A stretch of DNA of 64,000 bases from an uncultured Thermotogae bacterium (GTDB lineage: Bacteria; Thermotogota; Thermotogae; Mesoaciditogales; Mesoaciditogaceae). Under the pieces are notes generated by a model. The model ran no database searches. It saw nothing but the letters and a program-made list of their open reading frames with translations, and was not told the DNA's origin. The DNA lies in assembly GCA_913056255.1 (NCBI GenBank), contig CAJXLN010000003.1:30727-94726 (forward strand), written 5' to 3'. Below are positions 40,129 to 50,922 of this stretch, piece after piece. Position 1 is the stretch's first letter. Each line of letters begins with the position of its first letter. A program made the translations under genes and the position numbers.

Positions 40129-41144
40129 ATTTCCAAAAACTCAAAGTTGGAATAGTTGGTCTCGGTACCGTCGGTGGGGGCCTGTACGAGATATCAAAAA
40201 ACAACAGGGAATTCGAAATCGCGAAGGTTCTGAACAGATCACAAGAAAAGTACAGAATTCACAACGTTGAAAGTCGTCTAATAGCTAACGACTTAAAAGA
40301 ACTTTTGAATAACGTCGATCTCGTCGTGGAAACAGTTGGTGGAGTTGAGTTTTCGTCTGAAGTTGTGAGAAATGCCTTGAAATTAGGAAAGCACGTCGTT
40401 ACAGCCAACAAGGCACTCATTGCCAGGGACGGTGTTGAACTGTTGAAACTTGCGAAAAATGTTGGAAAATTCTTGCTTTTTGGCGCGAGTGTCGGCGGAG
40501 CAATGCCCGTTCTGAGAAATCTCAAATACCACAGCATTGGTAAAATTCTGCGCGTTTACGGTGTGCTAAACGCCACATCGAATTTTGTACTGTCAAAAGT
40601 TATGGAAGGCATGAGAATCGAAGAGGCCGTTCATCTCGCCCAAATCGAAGGATACGCCGAATCAGATCCAACGGATGATCTTTCAGGGATGGACGCAGCA
40701 AGGAAACTCGCAATAATTTGTGCTTCCATCACGGGAAGCCTTCCAAAAGTAAAATCAATTCCAACGATCTCTTTGAATACCAGCGAAAGAGTGATCAAAT
40801 ATGTTGAAGAAATGAGGATGGTGATCAAACCACTTGCCTATATGGAAGTCAAAGACGAAGGGGTAGAACTTTGGGTTGGACCGGCCGCCGTTCCAAGGAG
40901 ATCGAGAATAGGGATAACTCAAGGAACTGAAAACTGCTTGATCGTTGAAGGAGAAAATGGGGTCAATTCCATCAGTGGTATGGGAGCCGGTAAAAATCCC
41001 ACCGCTTTTGCCGTCATGGCTGATATCATTTCTATTGCACGTGGAGAAGCATTTTGGTTCGATTTTGACAACACTCATCTCAATATTCTCAAATCGAAAC
41101 TTGAAAATGTAGAAAATGTAAAGATATTCAAATCCTCTCGTTGA
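40125..41144 (+). CDS. hom: Homoserine dehydrogenase
   Basis: VGIVGLGTVGGGLYEI, VVTANKALIA, GVLNATSNFVLSKV, EGYAESDPTDDLSGMDAARKLAI; lacks C-terminal ACT. Confidence 0.93.
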   Translation: MNFQKLKVGIVGLGTVGGGLYEISKNNREFEIAKVLNRSQEKYRIHNVESRLIANDLKELLNNVDLVVETVGGVEFSSEVVRNALKLGKHVVTANKALIARDGVELLKLAKNVGKFLLFGASVGGAMPVLRNLKYHSIGKILRVYGVLNATSNFVLSKVMEGMRIEEAVHLAQIEGYAESDPTDDLSGMDAARKLAIICASITGSLPKVKSIPTISLNTSERVIKYVEEMRMVIKPLAYMEVKDEGVELWVGPAAVPRRSRIGITQGTENCLIVEGENGVNSISGMGAGKNPTAFAVMADIISIARGEAFWFDFDNTHLNILKSKLENVENVKIFKSSR

Positions 41145-41384
41145 TCCAATTAACGAAAGTTAGCCGTTCTTCCACTTGTATGAGCAGCCCTACAGTGATT
41201 TTTAGCGCGACTGTGAAAATGCGTTGCGATAAATCTGATATCTTAAAGACCAAACAGCTCAGGATGTACGATAACATTTTACAGTTTTCGAATCCTAACC
41301 ATTCTGAAGTGATGCCATGATGCCTTTTACCATCTTAAAAAATTCATCAAATGAAATCGTATGAGTACCAACTGCACATTAGAA

Positions 41385-42344
41385 TTATCTCAAAAGCCCT
41401 TTGATTATGAATTCTGTTGCTTCTTCCTCAGACATACCTTTAGCCATGAGAGTATTCAGTTGTTTAGAATTCACACGTCCTATGGAAGCTTCGTGAGTAA
41501 GTTCAGAAAGATCGTTGGTAACTTTTAAAACGGGCAATGTTGAAACATCAACATGATTTCCCTTTGTGATCTCGTTACACTCTATATGTCCCTTTGAATA
41601 CGGAGCATTTCCAAAGGCTTCATTGACTATCCTCGCGCGTGTTTCGTCTGTTGCTATAACGGTGGATTTTGCGATGCCATGAGCGTTTCTTCCATTTAGT
41701 CCAAGAGTTTCTACTATGGAAATTTCATCATCTTTTCTCCCACGTACTTTGCTGTTGAGTTCTGCCGTGGCATTTTCTTTCAAGTCGACGTCCATTTTGA
41801 CTTTCAAAGCGCCAACTCTTGTTTTTACCAATTCGAATGAATTTTTGTAGCGGCCTCCTTCTTCTATCGTTGCATGTGTGTCAGAAATTAGGGTAACTCC
41901 GCCACTTTCCGAGTGAAAGTGGGCATCTTCATAAATCATGGAGGCATTCTTCCCAACACGTACAGTCGCGAGCATTTTGTGTGTGAGCTTCTTAGACCAT
42001 GGGAAAGAACAATGTGAAATGAACTTGACATTTGCACCTTCTTCCACGTTGAAATCAAAATTCACGCGTTGCTCGCCTTCTTTTCCAAGAAAACCGGTAC
42101 ACAAATGAATGGGCATCTCTATTTTCTTTCCCTTTAGAATCTTTATCTTTGCCCACACGCCTTTTTCCATCTTACCAGACTCAATTTCAACACCATCAAC
42201 ACTGTTGAGACCGATGATCTTATCGCCGCTTATTATTATCGAAGCCACACGTTTATCTAAAATCTTCGACGCTTCGCCTCCGCTTTTTTCATAAGCTTCG
42301 ACTATTTTTTCGAATTCTTTCGAATAATTTTGAGTGATTCTCAT
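41385..42344 (-). CDS. SufB/SufD family Fe-S scaffold, short form
   Basis: GAKVKF-type beta-helix core, GAHGIAKS, ARIVNEAFGNAPYSKGHIECNEI, ASIGRVNSKQLNTLMAKGMSEEEATEFIIKG. Confidence 0.9.
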   Translation of the reverse strand: MRITQNYSKEFEKIVEAYEKSGGEASKILDKRVASIIISGDKIIGLNSVDGVEIESGKMEKGVWAKIKILKGKKIEMPIHLCTGFLGKEGEQRVNFDFNVEEGANVKFISHCSFPWSKKLTHKMLATVRVGKNASMIYEDAHFHSESGGVTLISDTHATIEEGGRYKNSFELVKTRVGALKVKMDVDLKENATAELNSKVRGRKDDEISIVETLGLNGRNAHGIAKSTVIATDETRARIVNEAFGNAPYSKGHIECNEITKGNHVDVSTLPVLKVTNDLSELTHEASIGRVNSKQLNTLMAKGMSEEEATEFIIKGLLR

Positions 42345-42376
42345 ATTTTCACACCTTCCCTACACTTTTGCTCTTT

Positions 42377-43108
42377 CTACAGTCTCTCTACACTCTCTAT
42401 AATTTCATTGGGATGCCCACAATTGTCACACGTTCTTTTGTAATAAGACGCTATATCTGCTGGAGCACCTTCTTTCAGAACTGTTCCTGAACATATAAGA
42501 TAAGCGTAATCGCTATTTTTGGCGATCTCTTCACGGTGAGTTATCGTTATAACAGTTGTACCACTCGAGTTCAAAATATTGATAATCCGCGAAATTGTAT
42601 CGAGAGACATCATGTCAATGCCAGAATCAGGTTCATCAAGGATGACATAGCGCATTTTCAGCATGAGCATGGAGGCGAGTTCTATTCTCTTTCGCTCTCC
42701 ACCACTTAAAGAGTCATCAATACGACGCTTCAGATACTCCGCGTTCAATCCCGCAGATTTGAGCGCCCACTTCGCATCTTCATAAGATGCCTTTATTTTT
42801 CCACCGAGTGTTAGATAGTCAAAAGTTGTGATACCTTCAAACCTCACACTTTCCTGAAAAGCTATCGTTATACCCAGGTTTGCTCTTTCATAAACGCCAA
42901 GAGAAGTTATATCCTTTCCGTCAAGATAAACACCACCGACTTGCGGTTTGTATTTCTCCACACCCATTATCAAATTGGCAATCGTGGACTTTCCGGTTCC
43001 GTTATTACCAAGAACAACATAACGCTTTCCATCATCAAATTTTATATTCAAGTTTTTAAGTATGGGTTTCTCTTCAAGAGAAAGACCAACTTTTTTCAAT
43101 TCGAGCAT
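42377..43108 (-). CDS. sufC: SufC-type ABC ATPase
   Basis: LGNNGTGKST, DDSLSGGERKRIELASML, ILDEPDSGIDM; C-terminal TCDNCGHPNEI. Confidence 0.92.
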   Translation of the reverse strand: MLELKKVGLSLEEKPILKNLNIKFDDGKRYVVLGNNGTGKSTIANLIMGVEKYKPQVGGVYLDGKDITSLGVYERANLGITIAFQESVRFEGITTFDYLTLGGKIKASYEDAKWALKSAGLNAEYLKRRIDDSLSGGERKRIELASMLMLKMRYVILDEPDSGIDMMSLDTISRIINILNSSGTTVITITHREEIAKNSDYAYLICSGTVLKEGAPADIASYYKRTCDNCGHPNEIIESVERL

Positions 43109-43238
43109 ATCAAAAATCTCCTTCTATAGTCTACTTTTATAGTCTACAATAATCATTATACCCCTCTGCGGTGCAAATAAAATTTCAAAATCTTGAATTT
43201 TTACCTTCCAAGAGTTTTCGTTTAGATGCATAAAATCA

Positions 43239-43988
43239 CTAAATGGTAATCATGTCTCCGGCGTTTTTTAAAATGCACTTTTCTCCAAGCACACGTTCAA
43301 ATATCTTTACGGCTGTTTTACCGGTACAGTGTAAGGGAACAACCTTCACACCGTGTTTTTGAAATTCCAGTGCAACTTTTTCTATTCGCAACGTGGAAGA
43401 ATCTTTCAAATGAAAGCCTCCAACAACACTGTGAACACCGTGTCTTCTGCTCGCTTCTTCAAGAATATACTCTATTCCTCGATGTGCACAACCTGTTAAA
43501 AGCACACCATCTTTGAAAAGATTAATCTCGTCTTCGAAGGTGTCTTGAATGCCGTTTATTTTGAAACGTTTATCTATTATATCCGGATTGGTTCTGACCT
43601 TATTTATGATCTCAAAATCATCGATCACCGTATCCCCATCCAACAGATGAACTCTTGACATCTTTTCGACATCTTTCCAATTGTAAGAAGGCCCTGCAAA
43701 ACGTGTTTCGCTGTACTTTGGAATAAGTGCTTTTCTGTGAATGTACAGATCTACTTCTCCGGTTTTCCTCAAGAGATACAGAAGTCCTCCCATATGATCG
43801 TAATGGCCATGGCTTACGAATATTCTTTTCACACGTTTGAAATTGATGCCTAGTTTCTCCGCATTTTTAACGGCTATATCGGTTGATCCGGTGTCGAAAA
43901 TCGTTTCGTTATCTATCAAAAGAGACAAGCCATGCTCCGAAAAGAAACCATCTTTCGCACTATCATTACACAAAATGGTGATCTTCAC
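43239..43988 (-). CDS. MBL-fold metallo-hydrolase
   Basis: FVSHGHYDHMGGL, GCAHRGIEYIL, VVGGFHL, PLHCTG. Confidence 0.92.
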   Translation of the reverse strand: MKITILCNDSAKDGFFSEHGLSLLIDNETIFDTGSTDIAVKNAEKLGINFKRVKRIFVSHGHYDHMGGLLYLLRKTGEVDLYIHRKALIPKYSETRFAGPSYNWKDVEKMSRVHLLDGDTVIDDFEIINKVRTNPDIIDKRFKINGIQDTFEDEINLFKDGVLLTGCAHRGIEYILEEASRRHGVHSVVGGFHLKDSSTLRIEKVALEFQKHGVKVVPLHCTGKTAVKIFERVLGEKCILKNAGDMITI

Positions 43989-44124
43989 GAAACATCACCT
44001 CCGACTCATTCTACCATTTTTTCGTAACGTAGTCACACTTTTAAAACTTTTGCGATGATTCATTGATTTGAGGTATAATCAAGAGAAACTCAGAAGTGAA
44101 AACGCATAAAGGAGGTTTTTTAAA

Positions 44125-45348
44125 TTGGATAAGCAGGAATTTGTGAGCAAACTCACGATAAGGAATGACTCTAAGATATTGATGTTGATCATGGATGGAC
44201 TTGGGGGTGCGCCAGAAATTGGTGGAAAAACGGAACTTGAAGCTGCAAACACACCGAATATGGACATGCTTGCTTCCGCTTCGGATCTTGGACAAACCGT
44301 GCCGGTAATTCCCGGAATAACACCGGGCAGCGGACCAGGCCATCTCGGACTTTTTGGGTATGATCCAGTTAAATATCAAATAGGCAGAGGAATACTTGAG
44401 GCTTTGGGGATAGGACTTGAAGTCTCAAATAAAGATGTTGTGGCCCGTGGGAACTTCGCAACCATTCGAGACGGAATAATCGTCGATCGAAGAGCAGGAA
44501 GACCGGCAACTGAAGAGAATGTTAAGGTCTGTAAGTTGATCAATTCAAAAATATCCGAGATTGATGGTGTTAAGGTTCGGGTTTTTCCGGGAAAAGAACA
44601 CAGATTTGTTTTGAAGCTTACCGGCGATGGACTTGATGACAAACTTACAGATGCCGATCCACAACACGATAACGAGCCTATTGAGTACGCGAAAGCACTT
44701 TCCGAGAGTTCAAAGAAAACTGCGAAAGTCGTGAATGAATTCATGGATCGTGTTATAGATCTCTTAAAAAACGAAGATAAAATATCGGGATGCCTTCTAA
44801 GAGGTTTTTCTGGATACCCAGATCTTCCACTATTCCCAGAAGTTTACAAGATCAAAAGCGCCGCAATAGCAACATACCCAATGTACCGTGGCCTTGCCAA
44901 GTTGGTTGGCATGGATGTCTTGGAGGTTCCGAATGCAGAAGGCGAAATGGAAACTTTGAAAGCCGAAATAAAAGTCCTGAAAGATAACTACGACAAGTAC
45001 GATTTCTTCTATTTTCACGTAAAACATACTGACTCTTACGGTGAAGATTCGAACTTTATGGCAAAGGTGAATGTCATAGAAACGGTAGATGAAGTTATAC
45101 CTGAGATCATGTCTCTCAAACCAGATGTCATCGTGATCACAGGTGACCATTCCACACCGGCTCTAGTTGGAGGACACAGCTGGCATCCTGTTCCATTCTT
45201 GATGCACTCCAAATATTCTCGCTACGGATTATCGAGTTCATTCAATGAAAAAGAATGCGCTCGTGGAAGCCTTGGAACTGTTGAAGCCAGAGATCTCATG
45301 ACTCTTCTTTTGGCTAACGCGATGAGACTCGAGAAATATGGCGCTTGA
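44125..45348 (+). CDS. apgM: 2,3-bisphosphoglycerate-independent phosphoglycerate mutase, archaeal-type
   Basis: LMIDGLGG-like LMLIMDGLGGAPEIGGKTELEAANTPNMD, PGSGPGHLGLFGYDP, HVKHTDSYGED, TGDHSTPALVGGHSWHPVP. Confidence 0.95.
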   Translation: MDKQEFVSKLTIRNDSKILMLIMDGLGGAPEIGGKTELEAANTPNMDMLASASDLGQTVPVIPGITPGSGPGHLGLFGYDPVKYQIGRGILEALGIGLEVSNKDVVARGNFATIRDGIIVDRRAGRPATEENVKVCKLINSKISEIDGVKVRVFPGKEHRFVLKLTGDGLDDKLTDADPQHDNEPIEYAKALSESSKKTAKVVNEFMDRVIDLLKNEDKISGCLLRGFSGYPDLPLFPEVYKIKSAAIATYPMYRGLAKLVGMDVLEVPNAEGEMETLKAEIKVLKDNYDKYDFFYFHVKHTDSYGEDSNFMAKVNVIETVDEVIPEIMSLKPDVIVITGDHSTPALVGGHSWHPVPFLMHSKYSRYGLSSSFNEKECARGSLGTVEARDLMTLLLANAMRLEKYGA

Positions 45349-45383
45349 TTTTTAAGATACCTTCTGGTATCAGTTAAGGGGGG

Positions 45384-47225
45384 ATGATTATGAAAAAAGC
45401 GCTTGTGTTGATCGCCATTTTTACGCTGTCCGTGATGGTACTGGCCGTTTCAACGCGAATTTCACCTCCGGAGATCCCGTCAGAGGTGAAAGCATTGGCA
45501 TCTGCCAAGTTGATCAAAATCGTACCGAATAAGACCATTACCGTCACGATGAACAAGCCCAATGGTAGTGAATACAAAGTTGGAGAAACGATATGGTTCA
45601 CGGTAAAAAACACAGTACCAGGATACCTTTACATACTCGATATACCAGAGAGTGGAAACATCACTCAGCTTTTCCCAAACTATTACCAACGAAACAATTT
45701 CATCAATTCGGGAACACACAGAATACCCTCATCTTCTCGATACCATTTTAAGGTTTCTGGTACAAAATCAGGAATAGAGTTTGTGGAATTCATACTTTCT
45801 TCCAAGCCTTTGAATTTTTTGCAGAAAACGGTAACTACCAAAAAAATTCCATTTGCTGTTGTTGGAGGAACAAGCAAAAAAGAATTCGTGAGTTTCAAAT
45901 TGAAGCTCATGAAGTCGTTAACCGTAGTTCCTCAAAAATGGACAGCATGGACGTATTTTTACCTTAACGCTGGAGAGAAAACATTTTTAAAAGTTCAAAG
46001 CATTCCCAAAGGAGCCTATATAACCGTTGATGGAAAAGATTACGGCGTTACACCTAAAACGATTGAGGTGAGCTCGGGATATCATACAGTTTCATTGTCG
46101 ATGAATGGATATCAAACATGGAGAGGGACCGTTTTTGTTGGGATCGGACAAACAAAATCGATAAGCGTAGGACTCGTTCCAGTTCAACAAAATCTTACCG
46201 GAACACTGGAGATAAATGTTTATCCACTCGGTGCGCGCGTGTACGTGGATGGAAAAGATATGGGTATCGGAGATCAAACTTTGAGCGTTTCAGCCGGCTA
46301 TCATACCGTTGTTGTTGAAAAAGACGGTTACCGATCTTACTACAACGATTCGGTTGTAGTAAATTCCGGTCTCACAACCACACTTGAGGTACACCTCATT
46401 CCGTTAACCGCTAACATGTACATTCGTTCTCAGCCCTACGTGAATGTATTCATAGATGGCGTTTTCGCGGGAGGCACAGGATATGACGGATACTTGTATC
46501 TTACAGGATTGAGAGTTGGCTACCACAAAATCGTTTTTAAAAAAGAATGGTACATATCACAAGCAATAAATTACCATGTAAATCCCGGTGACAATTACCT
46601 TTCCGTTAATCTTTCGGCAGCTGGAATGTTGAAAGTGCACTCCAACGTTTACCCTGTTTCCGTTGAAGTGGATGGCCATGATTACGGAGAGCTAAAAGAT
46701 CGCTCACAAGGAATATACGTGCCAATCGGTTCCCATACTGTGATGCTTTCCAACCCGGAATACATGCCTTATCAGAGTATGTTGAGCTTTAACTTTCAGC
46801 ACACAACTGAGATCGATGTTTCTTTAAAGCTTAAGCCCTTAACTCTTTCGATCGAAGCTGAACCCAATCCATTCAGTCCCAATGGTGATTGGTATCAGGA
46901 CACAACAACCTTTCACATTGAACTTAGCAGAAAAGCAACTGTGAAGGTAGAAATCTATTCTGGGAATCAGTTAATATGGTATCGTAGAGTTAATGCTTCC
47001 TATGGACTCACAAATATTTCTTGGGACGGATACTCCCTTGAAGGTCAGTCTATGCCAAATGGCATTTACAAAGTGAATGTTACAGTAGAAAGTTACGGTC
47101 AAACGATGACAAGATCCCTGAACGTGGTGATAAACAAAAGTGGGTACACGTATCTGAAACAAATCATACTAATTGGTGGGTTGGCTATACTCGTTGGCTT
47201 GATCTACATGTTATTCGTAAAATAA
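45384..47225 (+). CDS. Exported DUF4384 + PEGA-repeat + FlgD-Ig-like protein with C-terminal TM anchor
   Basis: Signal peptide; repeats GAYITVDGKDYG.., GARVYVDGKDMG.., VNVFIDGVFAGG.., VSVEVDGHDYGE..; PNPFSPNGDWYQDTTTF; terminal hydrophobic helix. Confidence 0.8.
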   Translation: MIMKKALVLIAIFTLSVMVLAVSTRISPPEIPSEVKALASAKLIKIVPNKTITVTMNKPNGSEYKVGETIWFTVKNTVPGYLYILDIPESGNITQLFPNYYQRNNFINSGTHRIPSSSRYHFKVSGTKSGIEFVEFILSSKPLNFLQKTVTTKKIPFAVVGGTSKKEFVSFKLKLMKSLTVVPQKWTAWTYFYLNAGEKTFLKVQSIPKGAYITVDGKDYGVTPKTIEVSSGYHTVSLSMNGYQTWRGTVFVGIGQTKSISVGLVPVQQNLTGTLEINVYPLGARVYVDGKDMGIGDQTLSVSAGYHTVVVEKDGYRSYYNDSVVVNSGLTTTLEVHLIPLTANMYIRSQPYVNVFIDGVFAGGTGYDGYLYLTGLRVGYHKIVFKKEWYISQAINYHVNPGDNYLSVNLSAAGMLKVHSNVYPVSVEVDGHDYGELKDRSQGIYVPIGSHTVMLSNPEYMPYQSMLSFNFQHTTEIDVSLKLKPLTLSIEAEPNPFSPNGDWYQDTTTFHIELSRKATVKVEIYSGNQLIWYRRVNASYGLTNISWDGYSLEGQSMPNGIYKVNVTVESYGQTMTRSLNVVINKSGYTYLKQIILIGGLAILVGLIYMLFVK

Positions 47226-47228
47226 TTT

Positions 47229-48596
47229 TTGGAGGTGAACATTTTGAAATTCGATGCGGTAATAATTGGAGGAGGACCCGCCGGAGTAGCGGCAGCAGAA
47301 ACTGCGTTGGCGACTTATCCAAAGAAGAAATTCGCGCTTATTAAGAAAGAAAATCAAACTTTAGTACCATGTGGCATACCATACACGTTGGCAACTCTTG
47401 ATTCCGTCGAAAGTGATATTCTAAGCACAAAAGGAATTGAATCAAAAGGTGTAGAGGTTATCGTCGATGAAGTGAAAGAAATCGATGTCGATGGTAAGAA
47501 GATCGTGACCGCTTCAAAAAAAGAAATAGAGTACGATAGACTGGTAATCTCAACTGGATCAAGAGCAATTGTTCCAAAAATTCCCGGTGTTGAACTTGAT
47601 GGGGTTTTTACCGTACCAAAAGATATATCAAAAATATCCAAAATGAAAGACGCCTTGAAGAAGATGCAAAAAATAGTAGTTGTTGGTGCTGGATTCATAG
47701 GCATGGAAGTAAGCGACGAAATTCACAAAATGGGAAAAGATGTTACCGTTGTGGAAGCCATGAATCGAGTACTTCCCATTGCATTCGATCCAGAGTTCTC
47801 TTTAGAAGTTCAAAAAATATTGGAAGAAAACCACATAAGAGTTATGACTTCATCAAGGGTTAAAGAGATCTTCGGCAATGGAAAGGTAGAAGGTGTACTT
47901 CTTGAATCTGGAGAGCGTATAGATGTAGATGGTGTTGTGCTCTCTATAGGATATCGACCAGAATCCAGTCTTGCAAAAAATGCCGGCATTTTCATTGGAA
48001 TGACAGGCGGTATATGGACGGATGAGTACATGCGAACGAGTGCTAAGGACATCTTTGCCATTGGTGATTGCACGGAACATAAAGAGTTCTTTTCAAGGAG
48101 GCCAAGCAAGTTGAAATTAGCTTCAACTGCAGCTTTCGATGCAAGAGTCGCTGGTGCTAATCTTTTCAACATCAGGTTGATAAGGGAGATTAAAGGGAAC
48201 ATCGGCATATTTTCCACGTCTATCTTCGGTCAAACCCTGGGAGCTGCTGGTAGTACGGAAAGAGATGCGATGGAAAGTGGCTTTGAAACTTTTTGTGGAA
48301 ACTCTACCGCTGTAGATCATCATCCTGGAACGCTTCCAAATACAAGCAAACTTAAAGTTAAGCTCGTGTTTTCAAAGACGAGTGCCGTTTTGCTTGGAGG
48401 ACAAATAATGGGAGGAAAATCGGTTGGAGAGATGATAAATGTTCTTGGTATGGCAGTTCAAAACCGAATGACAGTTACGGATCTCGTTACACTTCAAATA
48501 GGAACTCATCCTCTTCTCACATCATCACCTGTGGTTTATCCAATAATAACCGCCGCATTGGACGCGTACTCAAAAATACATGCTTGTGAGGAGTAA
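47229..48596 (+). CDS. NAD(P)/FAD-dependent oxidoreductase (CoA-disulfide reductase/NADH oxidase family)
   Basis: VIIGGGPAGVAAAE, PCGIPYTL active-site Cys, VVVGAGFIGMEVSDE, DIFAIGDCTEH. Confidence 0.92.
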   Translation: MEVNILKFDAVIIGGGPAGVAAAETALATYPKKKFALIKKENQTLVPCGIPYTLATLDSVESDILSTKGIESKGVEVIVDEVKEIDVDGKKIVTASKKEIEYDRLVISTGSRAIVPKIPGVELDGVFTVPKDISKISKMKDALKKMQKIVVVGAGFIGMEVSDEIHKMGKDVTVVEAMNRVLPIAFDPEFSLEVQKILEENHIRVMTSSRVKEIFGNGKVEGVLLESGERIDVDGVVLSIGYRPESSLAKNAGIFIGMTGGIWTDEYMRTSAKDIFAIGDCTEHKEFFSRRPSKLKLASTAAFDARVAGANLFNIRLIREIKGNIGIFSTSIFGQTLGAAGSTERDAMESGFETFCGNSTAVDHHPGTLPNTSKLKVKLVFSKTSAVLLGGQIMGGKSVGEMINVLGMAVQNRMTVTDLVTLQIGTHPLLTSSPVVYPIITAALDAYSKIHACEE

Positions 48597-48601
48597 GCGC
48601 A

Positions 48602-49672
48602 GTGAAAGCCATAATACTTTGTGCTGGAAAGGGAACAAGGCTTAGACCACTGACCTTTACGAATGCCAAACAGTTAATACCTGTGGCAAATAAGCCTGTA
48701 ATACTTTACAGCATAGAAAAGATCCTTGCAGCTGGAATATCCGAAATAGGCATTATCGTCAATCCGGAGAATGTATCTGCCTTTAAGGAAACACTGGGTG
48801 ATGGTTCTGATTTTGGAGTTCACTTGACGTACATAGTTCAAGAAGAACCAAAAGGATTGGCCCACGCCGTCAAATTATCGGAAGATTTTATCGGTGACGA
48901 TAAGTTCTTGATGTATCTCGGAGATAACATGATTCAGGAAGATCTTTCCAAATTCGTTAACGATTTTTCTAAAAGTGATCTGAACGCTTCTATTCTCTTA
49001 ACTCCTGTCGAAGATCCGTCAAGATTTGGAATAGCAATCGTTGACAGCGGTGCCATTGTCAAAGTCGTGGAAAAGCCTAAAAACCCGCCATCCAACCTTG
49101 CGATCATAGGAGTTTATCTCTTTGATCATTTTATCTTTGAAGGAATTGACAACATTCAACCGTCCTGGCGTGGAGAATTGGAAATTACCGATGCTATTCA
49201 GTACCTCATAGATCATGATCACAAAGTTCAAGGCCATGTTGTTTACGGATGGTGGAAAGACGCAGGACGACCTCGGGATCTTATTGAAGCTAATCGTAGA
49301 GTTCTTGCAAATGTAAAAAATTCTCGAAATCTTGGAACGATCGATGGTGGAACGAGCCTAGAGGGACCTGTGGTGGTAGAAAAAGGAGCCGAGATCGTTG
49401 ATTCAATCATTCGAGGACCAACCATCATAGGAGAGGGTGCTTTGATAATCAATTCCTATTTGGGACCATACACATCAATAGGCCCTAAAGTTACGATCGA
49501 GAATTCGGAGATTGAGAACTCCATTCTTTTGGAAAATTCCACTGTTCGCAACGTTTCAGTTCGAATAGATTCGAGTATCGTAGGAAGAAACGTAACCATT
49601 TCGAACATGGAAGCAAAACCGAAAGTTCACAATCTTGTCGTGGGCGATTACAGTCTTATAAAATTGAGCTGA
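48602..49672 (+). CDS. Glucose-1-phosphate thymidylyltransferase, long form with left-handed beta-helix
   Basis: ILCAGKGTRLRPLTFTNAKQLIPVANKPVI, YLGDNMI, GWWKDAGRPRDLIEANR. Confidence 0.93.
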   Translation: MKAIILCAGKGTRLRPLTFTNAKQLIPVANKPVILYSIEKILAAGISEIGIIVNPENVSAFKETLGDGSDFGVHLTYIVQEEPKGLAHAVKLSEDFIGDDKFLMYLGDNMIQEDLSKFVNDFSKSDLNASILLTPVEDPSRFGIAIVDSGAIVKVVEKPKNPPSNLAIIGVYLFDHFIFEGIDNIQPSWRGELEITDAIQYLIDHDHKVQGHVVYGWWKDAGRPRDLIEANRRVLANVKNSRNLGTIDGGTSLEGPVVVEKGAEIVDSIIRGPTIIGEGALIINSYLGPYTSIGPKVTIENSEIENSILLENSTVRNVSVRIDSSIVGRNVTISNMEAKPKVHNLVVGDYSLIKLS

Positions 49673-49697
49673 GAAATAAAAATTGCAGAAAAAGAAG

Positions 49698-49715
49698 AAA
49701 GGGCAATTGCCCTTT
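49698..49715. terminator. Bidirectional terminator between convergent genes
   Basis: AAAGGGCAATTGCCCTTT perfect 18-bp palindrome between convergent stops (49672, 49720), T-rich on both sides. Confidence 0.8.
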
Positions 49716-49719
49716 CCTT

Positions 49720-50922
49720 CTATTTGTTTTTTCGCTGTTGTGACTGATTTTCTTCTTCCGTTTCTTCTTCATCTTCTTCGATCAATCCTATAAAGACTTT
49801 CAAATGCTTACTTCGGCTTGGATGTCGAAGCTTGCGAAGTGCTTTAACTTCTATTTGTCTGATCCTTTCTCGAGTAACGTTGAAGTATTGTCCAACTTCT
49901 TCAAGTGTTTTGGCTTTTCCATCTATCAAACCGTATCGCATTTTTAGTACCATGGCTTCTCTCGGATTAAGGGTGTTCAGTACTTTTTCTATCTGTTCAT
50001 GAAGCATCATTTGAGAAGCTGCATCTTCTGGAGAAAGAACATTTGAATCCTTCACGAAATCGCCTATAGTCGATTCATCATCATTTCCCACCGTGGATTC
50101 AAGAGAAATGGTTTCACGAGCTGCTTTAAGAATTTCTGTTATCTTTTCATGTGATTTATCCATGAGAACGGCAAGATCATCAACAGTTGGATAAGAGCCA
50201 TGCTTTTGCATGTAGTCTCGTATGATCTTGTTTAATTTGTTTATAGTCTCGACCATGTGAACTGGTACCCTTATCGTTCGTGCCTGATCTGCAATGGCAC
50301 GAGTTATCGCTTGTCTGATCCACCAGGTTGCGTACGTTGAAAACTTATATCCTTTTTTCCAATCGAACTTGTCCACAGCCTTTAAAAGGCCTATGTTTCC
50401 TTCCTGGATAAGATCTAAGAATGATAATCCTCTTCCCATGTATTTTTTAGCTATACTAACGACAAGTCTGAGGTTTGAAGTGCAAAGTTTTTGCTTTGCC
50501 TTTTGGTCACCATTTGCCGATTTGCGCGCAAGTCTTCTCTCTTCACTCGGAGAAAGAAGAGGAATTCTCCCTATTTCTTTAAGATACAATTTCACAGGGT
50601 CTTTGAGATTGGAATTATCGTATACTTCTGGTTTTTGGAGCTCAAGATAAGATAAGTACTTTTTGACTTCGGATGCTTCGGCACTACCATATTCCTCAAG
50701 CGTATTCGCTATGTCTTCACTATCATCTTTTATTGTAATGTGTTCTTTTTCGAGAATATCATATACATCTTCGAGAAATGCTGAATTGAACTTCTCGTAA
50801 TTCGCAGGAATGGCGCTATCTATATCAGCGTAAGTTATATACCCTTGTTTTTTCCCCTTTTTTATCAAAGTGCTAAGCTTCTTTTTTATCCAGGCGGTGT
50901 TACTCGCTGCCATTTGAAGCAT
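49720..50922 (-). CDS. rpoD: Primary sigma factor RpoD/SigA
   Basis: [90 protein letters not shown]. Confidence 0.98.
   Translation of the reverse strand: MLQMAASNTAWIKKKLSTLIKKGKKQGYITYADIDSAIPANYEKFNSAFLEDVYDILEKEHITIKDDSEDIANTLEEYGSAEASEVKKYLSYLELQKPEVYDNSNLKDPVKLYLKEIGRIPLLSPSEERRLARKSANGDQKAKQKLCTSNLRLVVSIAKKYMGRGLSFLDLIQEGNIGLLKAVDKFDWKKGYKFSTYATWWIRQAITRAIADQARTIRVPVHMVETINKLNKIIRDYMQKHGSYPTVDDLAVLMDKSHEKITEILKAARETISLESTVGNDDESTIGDFVKDSNVLSPEDAASQMMLHEQIEKVLNTLNPREAMVLKMRYGLIDGKAKTLEEVGQYFNVTRERIRQIEVKALRKLRHPSRSKHLKVFIGLIEEDEEETEEENQSQQRKNK

Noticed and set aside
45355-45370. GATACC-TTCT-GGTATC hairpin between apgM and the PEGA gene
   Set aside because: No T tract; terminator call not supported, function unclear.
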